Positions 37,730 to 49,911 of a stretch of DNA of 64,000 nucleotides are shown here, piece by piece. The notes under the pieces are model-generated. The model searched no databases. It saw nothing but the letters and a program-made list of their open reading frames with translations, and had not been told where the DNA came from. The DNA is from Mycoplana dimorpha (GTDB taxonomy: Bacteria; Pseudomonadota; Alphaproteobacteria; Rhizobiales; Rhizobiaceae), in contig NZ_PZZZ01000004.1 in assembly GCF_003046475.1 (NCBI RefSeq), forward strand, positions 62,001 to 126,000, given 5' to 3'. The first letter of the stretch is position 1. Each line of letters begins with the position of its first letter. The position numbers were made by a program, and so were the translations under genes.

Positions 37730-37758
37730 ATTTGGGAAGCGGCCCTTAAAAACTCAAG
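37730..37758 (-). promoter_or_regulatory. Candidate RpoH (sigma-32) promoter of hspQ
   Basis: On the minus strand, CTTGAG (37753-37758) is followed after 16 bases by CCCAAAT (37730-37736). This resembles rhizobial heat-shock promoters (CTTGAA, 16-17 spacer, C-Y-T-A-T-N-T). The predicted start of transcription leaves a leader of about 17 bases to the hspQ ATG, containing gaaaggaagg. Confidence 0.5.
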
Positions 37759-37906
37759 GCCTTAGCCGTTCAGAGTACGCGGCCCGCCGGGTCGACGATC
37801 TGCTCGCCACGGTTCTCGTGCGGCGAGGCAGCCTACGTTCAAAGTGAGGCGTCTCCCGTCCCTGGTCATGACGCCCGGGGGCAGGCTGCTCAAGGGTGAG
37901 ACACAT

Positions 37907-37939
37907 AAAAAAGGGGCCCGGCAATTGCCGGACCCCTTG
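37907..37939 (-). terminator. Intrinsic terminator after glnA
   Basis: Read on the minus strand, aggggtccgg and ccgggcccct flank caattg and run into TTTTTT. It begins 35 bases after the glnA stop. Confidence 0.88.
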
Positions 37940-37973
37940 CGTCCCCTCAGCCGGGACAAACGGCTGCGCTGCC

Positions 37974-39383
37974 TCAGGCCGAGTAATACATGTCGAACTC
38001 GACGGGATGCGGGGTCATGTCGTAGCGCATGACTTCCGCCATCTTGAGTTCGATGTAGGAGTCGATCTGGTCGTCGTCGAACACCCCGCCGACCGTCAGG
38101 AACTTGCGGTCCTTGTCGAGGCTTTCCAGCGCTTCGCGCAGGCTTCCGCAGACGGTCGGGATCTTCTTCAGTTCCTTCGGCGGCAGGTCATAGAGGTCCT
38201 TGTCCATGGCCTTGCCCGGATGGATCTTGTTCTTGATGCCGTCGAGGCCGGCCATCAGCATGGCGGCGAAGCTGAGATAGGGGTTGCCGAGCGGGTCGGG
38301 GAAGCGGACCTCGACGCGCTTCGACTTCGGACCGGTGCCGAACGGAATGCGGCAGGAAGCCGAGCGGTTGCGCGCCGAGTAGGCGAGCAGGACCGGCGCC
38401 TCGTAGCCCGGCACGAGACGCTTGTAGGAGTTGGTCGTCGGGTTGGTGAAGGCGTTGATGGCCTTGGCATGCTTGATGATGCCGCCGATGAAGTAGAGGC
38501 AGGATTCCGACAGGCCGGCATACTCGTCCCCGGCGAAGGTCGGCTTGCTGTCCTTCCAGATCGACAGGTGCACGTGCATGCCCGAGCCGTTATCTCCGAA
38601 GATCGGCTTCGGCATGAACGTGGCCGTCTTGCCGTAGGCATTGGCGACCTGGTGGACGACGTACTTGTAGATCTGCACCTTGTCGGCGCTGCGAACGAGC
38701 GTGTCGAACTTGACCCCGAGTTCGTGCTGGGCAGCGGCCACCTCGTGGTGCTGCTTCTCGACGACAACGCCCATTTCGGCCATGACCGTCAGCATCTCCG
38801 AGCGCATGTCCTGGCAGCTGTCGACCGGCGGGACCGGGAAATAGCCGCCCTTGACGCGCGGCCGGTGGCCGAGGTTGCCGGTCTCGTAGTCGGTGTCGTC
38901 GTTGGAGGGCAGTTCGGACGAGTCGAGCTTGAAGCCGGTGTTGTAGGGATCGGCCTTGTACTTGACGTCGTCGAACACGAAGAACTCGGGCTCCGGACCA
39001 ACAAACACGGTGTCGCCGATGCCGGCGGCCTTGAGGTAGGCCTCGGCCTTCTTCGCGATGCCGCGCGGGTCGCGGTTATAGGCTTCGCCGGAGACCGGAT
39101 CCAGGATGTCGCAGACAATGACCATGGTCGACTGCGCGAAGAACGGGTCCATGTGGGCGGTCACCGGGTCTGGCATCAGCACCATGTCCGATTCATTGAT
39201 GGCCTTCCAGCCGCCGATCGAGGAGCCGTCGAACATCACGCCGTCGGCGAACATGTCCTCGTCCACGCAGGAAACGTCCATCGTCACGTGCTGCAGCTTG
39301 CCCTTTACGTCGGTGAAGCGCAGGTCGACGAACTTTACGTCGTTTTCCTTGATTTGCTTGAGAATATCACTGGCAGTCGTCAT
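37974..39383 (-). CDS. glnA: Type I glutamine synthetase
   Basis: A 469-residue GSI-beta subunit of the dodecameric enzyme that makes glutamine from glutamate and ammonia. Visible motifs are [17 protein letters not shown], the ATP/metal region [12 protein letters not shown], and [13 protein letters not shown]. The adenylylation site is Tyr398 in DKDLYDLPP, so it is likely controlled by GlnE. It lies 74 bases downstream of glnB on the same strand and is probably read from the glnB promoter. Confidence 0.98.
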   Translation of the reverse strand: MTTASDILKQIKENDVKFVDLRFTDVKGKLQHVTMDVSCVDEDMFADGVMFDGSSIGGWKAINESDMVLMPDPVTAHMDPFFAQSTMVIVCDILDPVSGEAYNRDPRGIAKKAEAYLKAAGIGDTVFVGPEPEFFVFDDVKYKADPYNTGFKLDSSELPSNDDTDYETGNLGHRPRVKGGYFPVPPVDSCQDMRSEMLTVMAEMGVVVEKQHHEVAAAQHELGVKFDTLVRSADKVQIYKYVVHQVANAYGKTATFMPKPIFGDNGSGMHVHLSIWKDSKPTFAGDEYAGLSESCLYFIGGIIKHAKAINAFTNPTTNSYKRLVPGYEAPVLLAYSARNRSASCRIPFGTGPKSKRVEVRFPDPLGNPYLSFAAMLMAGLDGIKNKIHPGKAMDKDLYDLPPKELKKIPTVCGSLREALESLDKDRKFLTVGGVFDDDQIDSYIELKMAEVMRYDMTPHPVEFDMYYSA

Positions 39384-39457
39384 TTTTCGAAAGTCCCTGT
39401 GTGAGATGACGAGGTGAGAGCACCGGCCGGATGACCGATGGATTGGTATGGCTGGGG

Positions 39458-40012
<555 letters not shown>

Positions 40013-40064
40013 TCATGTCAAAGAGCGACCGCAGCCCGCGATTTGAGCGCCAAAGGCGTGCAGC

Positions 40065-40081
40065 TGCCCAAATCTTGTGCA
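40065..40081. promoter_or_regulatory. Possible NtrC-binding site
   Basis: TGCCCAAATCTTGTGCA resembles the NtrC dyad (TGCAC-N7-GTGCA) with one mismatch in the left arm. It lies about 220 bases upstream of the predicted glnB transcription start, within enhancer range. Confidence 0.4.
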
Positions 40082-40138
40082 TTTGGTCGAAATGAAATTG
40101 CCATGGCGCGTTCACCGATTTGCAGGCATTGTCGCCGC

Positions 40139-41626
40139 ATGCACATCGACCTTGAAACCCTCGTCGTCACGCCGTCCGAAATGGCCGGCATCGACAGAGC
40201 GGCCGCGGATAGTGGCCTGGACAGCTTTGCGCTGATGGAGCGTGCCGGACAGGCGGTCGCCGCCGTGGCGTTGAGGCATCATCCCGGTGCGTTGCGTTTT
40301 GTCGTGCTGGCCGGCCCTGGGAACAATGGCGGCGACGGCTACGTGGCAGCACGGGCGTTGTTGAAAACCGGGTGCACCGTCGAACTGTTTGCCTTCGGGC
40401 CACCGCCGACGAAGGGCGATGCGGGCAGGGCGCGAAGGCGTTATCGCGGTCTTGCCCGACCGTTCGTGGATTACCAGCCCATGCGGGGCGATGTCGTGAT
40501 CGACGCGCTGTTCGGTGCCGGGCTCGCCCGCGATCTCGCGGAGCCCCTCTGCGCGGCGATCGAACGGGTGAACAGCCTTGCCATTCCGGTGATCGCAATC
40601 GATCTGCCGAGCGGCATCGATGGGCGCACCGGCGCCGTCCGGGGGGCCGCGTTCCAGGCAGAGCGCACCGTCACCTTCATGTGCCGCAAGCCCGGTCACC
40701 TGCTGATGCCGGGGCGATCGTTCTGCGGGTCACTGGAGATCTACGACATCGGGATACCCGCAAGGATCGTTTCCGCCGCCTCTCACCATCTTCGCGTCAA
40801 CGAACCGCACCTCTGGCGCATGAGCCTGCCCAGCGCCGGTATCGACGCCCATAAGTACGGGCACGGCCATCTGGGGGTCTTCAGCGGCGGGAGGCTTACC
40901 ACCGGGGCGGCACGCCTTGCGGCCGGCGCCGGCCTGAAGGCGGGGGCAGGGCTCGTGACGCTCCTTTCCCCGGCCGAGGCAGCGGACGCCAACGCCGCGC
41001 ACGTCACTGCGGTGATGGTCAGGCAGATCGACAATCTCGCGGCATTGCGGACCCTGTTGTCCGATCCGAGGTTTTCCGCTTTCGCCCTGGGTCCCGGCCT
41101 TGGCGACTTTGCGCGAGCGCGCAATTACGTACTGGCGCTGGCCGAGTCGGGCAGGCCGCTGGTGCTCGACGCAGACGGGATCACCGCGTTCCGCGATGAG
41201 CCGGACCGGCTTTTCCATGCCTTCTCGGATGGACCGATCAGACTCGTCATGACGCCGCATGCCGGCGAGTTCGCCCGCCTCTTTGCCGATCTCGCCGACG
41301 ACGCGACGCTGTCGAAAGTGGACCGGGCGCGTGCGGCGGCGCTGCGCAGCCATGCCGTAATCGTCCTCAAGGGGGCCGATACGGTGATTGCCGCGCCCGA
41401 CGGCCGCGCGCTCATCAACGCCAACGCGCCGCCGTGGCTGGCAACGGCCGGCTCGGGCGACGTGCTCTCCGGTGTCATCGCCGCCCATCTGGCGCAAGGC
41501 ATGCCGGCTTTTGAGGCTGCTGCGGCGGGCGTCTGGCGCCATGGCGCGGCGGCAGCGGCCGCGGGGTCGGGAATGACCGCAGAAGACCTCATCAATTTCC
41601 TGAATGGTTTCGATCAAATCAAATGA
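40139..41626 (+). CDS. nnr: Bifunctional NAD(P)HX epimerase/dehydratase
   Basis: A 495-residue metabolite-repair enzyme. The N-terminal YjeF-N epimerase (about 1-210) has VVLAGPGNNGGDGYVAARAL and LPSGIDGRTGAVRG. The C-terminal ribokinase-like ADP-dependent dehydratase (about 225-490) has the catalytic loop LATAGSGDVLSGVIAAHLAQ. Together they restore damaged NAD(P)H hydrates. I take the ATG at 40139 (MHIDLETLVVTPSEM) as the start; an in-frame ATG at 40103 is possible and neither has a strong ribosome site. It is divergent from glnB. Confidence 0.92.
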   Translation: MHIDLETLVVTPSEMAGIDRAAADSGLDSFALMERAGQAVAAVALRHHPGALRFVVLAGPGNNGGDGYVAARALLKTGCTVELFAFGPPPTKGDAGRARRRYRGLARPFVDYQPMRGDVVIDALFGAGLARDLAEPLCAAIERVNSLAIPVIAIDLPSGIDGRTGAVRGAAFQAERTVTFMCRKPGHLLMPGRSFCGSLEIYDIGIPARIVSAASHHLRVNEPHLWRMSLPSAGIDAHKYGHGHLGVFSGGRLTTGAARLAAGAGLKAGAGLVTLLSPAEAADANAAHVTAVMVRQIDNLAALRTLLSDPRFSAFALGPGLGDFARARNYVLALAESGRPLVLDADGITAFRDEPDRLFHAFSDGPIRLVMTPHAGEFARLFADLADDATLSKVDRARAAALRSHAVIVLKGADTVIAAPDGRALINANAPPWLATAGSGDVLSGVIAAHLAQGMPAFEAAAAGVWRHGAAAAAAGSGMTAEDLINFLNGFDQIK

Positions 41627-41776
41627 CTTGGATGAGCCTGACCGTTTGATCATGCTCCGCCCATCAATGACGCGGCGGGCGCTCACTTGGTCGCCGGAAG
41701 GGCGTGAGTAGCCGTACCGGCGCCCCAAAACATCGATGCCGTCGCTCGCGGCGGCTCGCAGCGGAAAACCGGGACC

Positions 41777-42670
41777 ATGGGCCTGATTGATATCGCACTT
41801 CTCATTCTCGTCGCGGCCGCTTGGGGCTTCAACTTCGTCGTCATCAAGATCGGCATCGCCAACTTCCCGCCGATCCTCTTCTCCGCGCTGCGCTTCCTGT
41901 TCGCTGCGGTGCCACTCGTCTTCTTCCTGCCGCGACCCGACGTTTCCTGGCGGCTCATCCTCGGCATCGGCGTTGTGCTGGGCGTGGTGAAGTTCAGTTT
42001 TCTCTTCATCGGCATGGATATCGGCCTGTCCGCCGGGCTGGCGTCATTGCTGTTGCAGTCGCAGGCGTTCTTCACCGTGCTGCTGGCGGCCCTGGTCTAC
42101 GCCGATCGGCCGCGTCCCGTGCAGTCGCTCGGAATTTTCGTGGCCTTCGTCGGCATGGCAGCGATCGCCATCACCGTCGACAAGGGGTTCACCTTTGCCG
42201 GCCTGGCACTGGCGCTCGCCGCCGGCCTCGCCTGGGCTTGCTCGAACCTGCTGATGAAGAAGGTCGGCAGCGTCGACATGCTGGCGCTGATGGTCTGGGT
42301 GAGCCTCGTGCCGCCGATCCCGCTGGCGATCATCTCGCTGGTCGCCGAGGGCCTCGACCACGACATCGCCGCGCTTTCGGCGCTGTCATGGCAGGGTCTC
42401 GGCGCGGTCGCTTACATCGCCTATATCGCCACCATTTTCGGGTTCGGCGTCTGGGGCTACATGATCCGGAAGCACGGCGTCTCGACGGTGGCGCCGTTTT
42501 CCCTGCTCGTTCCGGTGTTCGGCATCGGGTCTTCGGCGCTGGTGCTCGGGGAAAGCTTCGGCCCGCTCCGGCTCGCTGGCGCCGGCCTCGTCGTCTGCGG
42601 CCTCGTGCTGACCGCCCTGGGGCCGCGGCTGCTGGGCAGGCTGCGCCGGCCGGTTTCCGCTACCTCCTGA
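41777..42670 (+). CDS. EamA family (DMT) transporter
   Basis: A 297-residue inner-membrane protein with about ten hydrophobic helices in two EamA repeats, starting near residues 5-135 and 145-285. The first repeat opens ALLILVAAAWGFNFVVIKIG, and the second ends PVFGIGSSALVLGESFGPLR. It resembles the YdeD-like metabolite exporters (cysteine or O-acetylserine type), but the substrate cannot be read from sequence. It converges with the DUF72 gene 21 bases downstream. Confidence 0.9.
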   Translation: MGLIDIALLILVAAAWGFNFVVIKIGIANFPPILFSALRFLFAAVPLVFFLPRPDVSWRLILGIGVVLGVVKFSFLFIGMDIGLSAGLASLLLQSQAFFTVLLAALVYADRPRPVQSLGIFVAFVGMAAIAITVDKGFTFAGLALALAAGLAWACSNLLMKKVGSVDMLALMVWVSLVPPIPLAIISLVAEGLDHDIAALSALSWQGLGAVAYIAYIATIFGFGVWGYMIRKHGVSTVAPFSLLVPVFGIGSSALVLGESFGPLRLAGAGLVVCGLVLTALGPRLLGRLRRPVSATS

Positions 42671-42691
42671 CGTTGCGCTGCTCGGCTTTGC

Positions 42692-43504
42692 TCAGCCGCG
42701 CGGGCCGGCGCGGCTGTAAAGCTCGCGTGCCCCGTTGGGGGCATTCACCTTTCCGGAGGAGATGAAGAAGGCAAAGACGTCGCGCGGCTCTTTGGCGGTC
42801 TGGTGCTCCGGGTCGCACAGCGGCAGGTCGCGCGGCCGGCCGCCCTCGGCCCACTCCTGCAGGCGATCGGCCCATGCGTCGAGTTCGGCAGGCGGATAAC
42901 ACGTCGGGACGTCGTCCGAGCCCCGCTGCAGGCGGGCATAGACAAAATCGGCCGTGATGTCGGCGATCTCGGGATACTCGTCATGGTGCGCGTAGACGAT
43001 CGCGGCCCTGTGCTTGCGGGCGAGCGCGGCAAATTCCGGATCGATGAACGAAGGGTGGCGCACCTCCAATGCGTGACGAAGCGGCAGACCGTCCTGCCTG
43101 TCCGGCAGCAGCTTCAGGAACGCCTCGAAATCCACCGGATCGAACCTCTTCGTCGGCGCAAACTGCCAGAGAATGGGACCGAGATGGGCACCGAGTTCCG
43201 TCAGTCCCTGGCCGAGAAAGCGCTGAACCGACTCGCCGGCCTCGCCGAGGACCTTGCGGTTGGTCGCGAAGCGGCTGGCCTTCAGCGAAAAGACGAAGCC
43301 CTCCGGCACCTCGGTGGCCCAGCGGGCGAAGGTCTCGGGCTTCTGGGAGCTGTAATAGGTCCCGTTGATCTCGATCGCCGTCAATTCGCGGCTGGCAAAT
43401 TCAAGCTGGCGCTTCTTCGCGAGTTTCTCAGGGTAGAAGCTGCCCTCCCAGGGCTCGAAAGTCCAGCCGCCGATGCCGGTGCGGATGGTGCCGGATGTGC
43501 TCAT
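42692..43504 (-). CDS. DUF72 domain-containing protein
   Basis: A 270-residue TIM-barrel-like protein of the DUF72 (YecE) family. The N-terminal IRTGIGGWTFEPWEGSFYPE, ELTAIEINGTYYSSQKPETF and the central ILWQFAPTKRFDPVDFEAFL are family hallmarks. The function is unsettled. The ATG at 43504 begins the conserved part; the 123 residues open upstream overlap the GST gene and are not real. It is the third gene of the minus-strand series uvrA-GST-DUF72. Confidence 0.9.
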   Translation of the reverse strand: MSTSGTIRTGIGGWTFEPWEGSFYPEKLAKKRQLEFASRELTAIEINGTYYSSQKPETFARWATEVPEGFVFSLKASRFATNRKVLGEAGESVQRFLGQGLTELGAHLGPILWQFAPTKRFDPVDFEAFLKLLPDRQDGLPLRHALEVRHPSFIDPEFAALARKHRAAIVYAHHDEYPEIADITADFVYARLQRGSDDVPTCYPPAELDAWADRLQEWAEGGRPRDLPLCDPEHQTAKEPRDVFAFFISSGKVNAPNGARELYSRAGPRG

Positions 43505-43538
43505 GCCTGCGCTCCTCGACGACAGGGTGGGGCGCGCG

Positions 43539-44162
43539 CTAAGCGGGCGCGATGAATGGCTGCGAGATTTCCTTGAAGACCGGCAAGGCCTCCATGCTGG
43601 CGCAGTGGGCCGCGAGCGCCTTATAGGCGGCCTGATCGATGAGCCCGGGATGTGCCTCGCCGACATGCCGCCAGGCACAGGCGACCGCGATATCCGCATG
43701 GGTGATCCGGCCGAACCAATAAGCGCCCGGCCGCGCGGCGCGGTCCGCATCCAGCGCGGTGAGCACGGCGGCGATCTGCGCGCGGCAGCGCTCGACGAAA
43801 TAGGCCGACGGAGCCTCGTGCAGATGTTGTTCGTAGAACAGGCTGACGCCCTTGTCGGCCAGTCCGGTTGCAAAGGTCATGATCTTCAGCGCCCGCCGTC
43901 GCTGCGGCTCGTCCTGCGGCAGCAATCTCTTTTCCGCAGGCACCAGGCCGTCGAGAAAATCCAGGATGGAATTGCTGTCGGCCACGATGTCGCCGTCGTC
44001 GAGCACCAGCGTCGGCACCCGCATCAGGGGATTGACGGCCCGCACCTTTTCCCCCTCGCTGAACACCGACCAGGGCCGATGCTCGAACGGCAGCCCATAG
44101 AGCCGCATGGCGATTGCGGCGCGGCGGACATAGGACGAGTCGTACTGGCCGATCAGGATCAT
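43539..44162 (-). CDS. Glutathione S-transferase family protein
   Basis: A 207-residue GST. The N-terminal thioredoxin-fold domain starts MILIGQYDSSYVRRAAIAMR, with the cis-Pro segment VPTLVLDDGDIVADSNSILD (glutathione site, E/D-S motif). The helical C-terminal domain follows from about residue 85. The catalytic residue is likely Ser9 or Ser10. The substrate is unknown. It begins five bases after the uvrA stop, suggesting co-transcription with uvrA. Confidence 0.9.
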   Translation of the reverse strand: MILIGQYDSSYVRRAAIAMRLYGLPFEHRPWSVFSEGEKVRAVNPLMRVPTLVLDDGDIVADSNSILDFLDGLVPAEKRLLPQDEPQRRRALKIMTFATGLADKGVSLFYEQHLHEAPSAYFVERCRAQIAAVLTALDADRAARPGAYWFGRITHADIAVACAWRHVGEAHPGLIDQAAYKALAAHCASMEALPVFKEISQPFIAPA

Positions 44163-44167
44163 CGCAC

Positions 44168-47086
<2,919 letters not shown>

Positions 47087-47233
47087 GTGTCCAGCGCCAG
47101 ATGTCCGGGATCGGAAGAAGACGTTTGTCGGTAGCGCACCCTATGTAGGGACTGGAACCCGCCTGTCCATGCGCGTTATCGGCAAAACCGTGCCTCTTTC
47201 CGATTCGGTTGACAAGATTGCAGGGATTTACTA

Positions 47234-47248
47234 GAACAAAAAAAGAAC
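47234..47248. promoter_or_regulatory. SOS (LexA) box between uvrA and ssb
   Basis: GAAC-N7-GAAC (gaacaaaaaaagaac), equal to GTTC-N7-GTTC on the other strand, the direct-repeat operator bound by LexA in Hyphomicrobiales. It sits between two genes classically under SOS control. Confidence 0.88.
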
Positions 47249-47382
47249 GAAATACACCGGAATCTGAATCTGTGGATTGTCTGGCCCATGGGGCGGCGCC
47301 TGCTGCCGCCAGCCGTTAAGATGAACGGATGAAATTCATGCGGTCCGGGGTCTGTCCGGAGCGCCAACAAGGACAAAAGCGT

Positions 47383-47910
47383 ATGGCAGGCAGCGTCAAC
47401 AAGGTAATCCTGATCGGCAACGTCGGGGCGGATCCGGAAATCCGCCGCACCCAGGACGGCCGCCCGATCGCCAACCTGCGCATTGCGACCTCGGAGAGCT
47501 GGCGCGACCGCAATTCCGGCGAGCGCCGCGAGAAGACCGAGTGGCACAACGTCGTGGTGTTCAACGAAGGTCTCTGCAAGGTCGTCGAACAGTATGTGAA
47601 GAAGGGCGCCAAGCTCTATATCGAAGGCGCGTTGCAGACCCGCAAGTGGCAGGATCAGAACGGCAACGACCGCTATTCGACGGAAGTGGTGCTGCAGGGC
47701 TTCAACTCGACGCTGACAATGCTTGACGGTCGCGGCGAGGGCGGAGGCGACCGTCGCGGCGGCTCCGACTTCGGCGGCGCCGGCAACTATGGCGGCGGCG
47801 CGCCGAGCTATGACGACTACGGCTCGCAGCCGTCCTCGTCCGGCGGCGCAAGCCGGGGCGGTGGAGCGTCGAACTTCTCGCGCGACATGGACGACGACAT
47901 CCCGTTCTAG
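47383..47910 (+). CDS. ssb: Single-stranded DNA-binding protein
   Basis: A 175-residue SSB. The OB fold (about 1-115) begins MAGSVNKVILIGNVGADPEI and contains KTEWHNVVVFNEGLCKVVEQ and GALQTRKWQDQNG. A glycine/serine-rich disordered linker follows. The C-terminal acidic tip DMDDDIPF recruits repair and replication partners. The ATG at 47383 starts the conserved region. Divergent from uvrA with a shared SOS box. Confidence 0.98.
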   Translation: MAGSVNKVILIGNVGADPEIRRTQDGRPIANLRIATSESWRDRNSGERREKTEWHNVVVFNEGLCKVVEQYVKKGAKLYIEGALQTRKWQDQNGNDRYSTEVVLQGFNSTLTMLDGRGEGGGDRRGGSDFGGAGNYGGGAPSYDDYGSQPSSSGGASRGGGASNFSRDMDDDIPF

Positions 47911-47935
47911 GCCCTCATGCGCCCTTCGGAGCTAG

Positions 47936-47960
47936 AGGTCGCCCAATGAGCCGGCGACCT
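47936..47960. repeat. Inverted repeat after ssb
   Basis: AGGTCGCC and GGCGACCT form perfect 8-base arms around a 9-base loop, 26 bases after the ssb stop. There is no T run, so it may be a weak or factor-dependent terminator. Confidence 0.4.
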
Positions 47961-48095
47961 GAGGACGGATAAACGCCTGCCGCGTCTTACCACGGCTCCG
48001 CATGGCGGTCATCCGAAAGCGCTGAGGCAGGCGACTTGGCGGATGGCGTGACGGGACGCCCCTGCAGGGGTTGATTTCCGTCCGCAAGGGCGCAG

Positions 48096-49034
48096 ATGTT
48101 GGATATGCACCCGAAAAAGGCATCTCCGGCAAAAGTGCTCCTGTCCCCATTCGGTCGGTTCATCGACGGCATGGCGGTGCGCGCCATGTTCCCGCCCGGC
48201 AGTCGGGCCATCGATTTTTCGCAGCCGCCCGGTGAAGCCGCGCTCCTGTCGTCCGATTCGCTGTCGTGGCGCATCTTCAAGAACCCCGTCTCGGTGCTGA
48301 TCGGCGGCATCACGGCCGTCATCCTCGAACTTGCCGAGCCGGCGGTCCGAACGGGGGTTTGGGAGCACAGTTCCTTCCGGAAGGATCCGCTCCGAAGACT
48401 GCAGCGCACCGGGCTCGCGGCGATGATGACCGTCTACGGACCAAGGCGGACGGCCGAGAGCATGATTGCTGGCGTTGTCCGCCGCCACGAGCGGATTGCC
48501 GGGACAACGCCGGACGGGGTTGCCTATCATGCAAGCGACCCCGAACTGCTGGACTGGGTCCAGGCGACTGCGACATTCGGCTTCGTGACCGCATACAGCC
48601 GCTATGCCTCGCCGCTGAGCGAACAGGAGATTTCTCAGGCGTTCGCGGAAGGGGCCCAGACTTCCCGCCTATATGGGGCCGTCAACGCGCCGGCGTCGGC
48701 CGACCAATGGGAGCTGCTGCTCGAGCGGATGTTGGACCGGCTCGAACCTTCTCCGATCATTCTCGAATTCCTCGACATCATGCGCAGCCGCGCGCTTCTG
48801 CCGCGCCCGCTGCGCAGCCTGCAGGGCCTGTTCGTACGTGGTGCTGTCGAGCTGGTGCCGCCGCAGATCCGCGAACACATCGGACTGAAGGAGAAGTACG
48901 TCCTTCGGTTGGGCGATGTCAGCCTCTTGCGCTTGCTCTGTGCCGCCGCTGACAACACCGTCTTGCCGTCCAGTCCGCCGGCACAGGCGTGCCGACGAAT
49001 GGGATTGCCGGAGGACCATCTGTACGGGCGCTGA
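48096..49034 (+). CDS. MpaB-like (DUF2236) oxygenase family protein
   Basis: A 312-residue protein that resembles the DUF2236/MpaB family, judged from WRIFKNPVSVLIGGITAVIL, HSSFRKDPLRRLQRTG, VVRRHERIAGTTPDG, YHASDPELLDWVQATATFGF and a following YSRYASPLSEQE. Family members are haem-binding oxygenases or related to latex-clearing protein, with conserved His/Arg residues. The substrate is unknown. The ATG at 48096 has aaggg upstream. It faces marC convergently. Confidence 0.8.
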   Translation: MLDMHPKKASPAKVLLSPFGRFIDGMAVRAMFPPGSRAIDFSQPPGEAALLSSDSLSWRIFKNPVSVLIGGITAVILELAEPAVRTGVWEHSSFRKDPLRRLQRTGLAAMMTVYGPRRTAESMIAGVVRRHERIAGTTPDGVAYHASDPELLDWVQATATFGFVTAYSRYASPLSEQEISQAFAEGAQTSRLYGAVNAPASADQWELLLERMLDRLEPSPIILEFLDIMRSRALLPRPLRSLQGLFVRGAVELVPPQIREHIGLKEKYVLRLGDVSLLRLLCAAADNTVLPSSPPAQACRRMGLPEDHLYGR

Positions 49035-49044
49035 CGCACCCTGC

Positions 49045-49674
49045 CTAGACCACGAAGGCCGCGCGGATCCCGTCCACCACGAACTGCACCGCGAGCGCGG
49101 CGAGGATGACGCCCAGAAGCCGTGTCAGGATGGCCCGGCCCGTGACGCCGAGATAGCGGTCGACGCGCTCGGCGATGGCTAGCGTCAGGTAGACGACGCC
49201 CACGCACAGCGCGATGACGACGATCAGTGCGCCGCGTCCGACTGGCGAGGCAAACGAGCCGGAAAGCAGGATCGTCGCCGAGATGGCGCCGGGGCCGGCA
49301 ATCAGCGGCAAGGCCAGGGGAAAGACGGCGATATTGCGGATGTGGTCCTTGGTGATCGCCACCTCCGACGTCTTCTCCTTGCGCTCCTGGCGACGCTCGA
49401 ACACCATCTCGAAGGCGATGTAGAAGAGGAGCATGCCGCCGGCGATGCGGAAGGCGCCCATCGAGATGCCGAGCAGGCCGAGCACGCCTGTGCCGAACAC
49501 GGCGAAAACCGCCAGGATGCCGAAGGCAATGATGCAGCCGCGCAGCGCCACCTGTCGACGGTCGGCGCGGGTCATGCCCGCCGTCAGCCCGAGAAAGATC
49601 GGCGCGAGGCCGGGCGGGTCGAGGGTCACAAGCACGGTCGTCAATGCGTTGACGACCAGATCCATGTCGTACAT
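49045..49674 (-). CDS. MarC family integral membrane protein
   Basis: A 209-residue membrane protein with six hydrophobic helices. It includes the family signature LVTLDPPGLAPIFLGLTAGM and FPLALPLIAGPGAISATILL. Despite the name, MarC proteins do not confer the mar phenotype, and their substrate is unknown. I chose the ATG at 49674 (MYDMDLVVNA), which has aaggggga eight bases upstream. It is divergent from gyrA. Confidence 0.92.
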   Translation of the reverse strand: MYDMDLVVNALTTVLVTLDPPGLAPIFLGLTAGMTRADRRQVALRGCIIAFGILAVFAVFGTGVLGLLGISMGAFRIAGGMLLFYIAFEMVFERRQERKEKTSEVAITKDHIRNIAVFPLALPLIAGPGAISATILLSGSFASPVGRGALIVVIALCVGVVYLTLAIAERVDRYLGVTGRAILTRLLGVILAALAVQFVVDGIRAAFVV

Positions 49675-49846
49675 TCGGCCGATCCCCCTTGCCATTCGGG
49701 CGCGCTCTTGCGGCGCTTTTCCGCGTTATTGTTAGGGGAGAGGCGGGCGGAAGTGAAGGGGACGGCGGCAGGGCTTCGGCGAGTGCCATCAAATTGCGGC
49801 AATTGGCGGATTTCTGGCAAAAGACTGTTCAAAACCTCCGGCAAAA

Positions 49847-49876
49847 TTGGCGCAGTTCAAGCCGTTAGGCTATAAA
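49847..49876 (+). promoter_or_regulatory. Candidate housekeeping promoter of gyrA
   Basis: TTGGCG (49847-49852), an 18-base spacer and TATAAA (49871-49876). The -10 lies 36 bases before the TTG start, giving a leader of about 28 bases. Confidence 0.5.
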
Positions 49877-49911
49877 ATCCCGACTGATTCTTACAAAGAT
49901 CGTGACTGACA

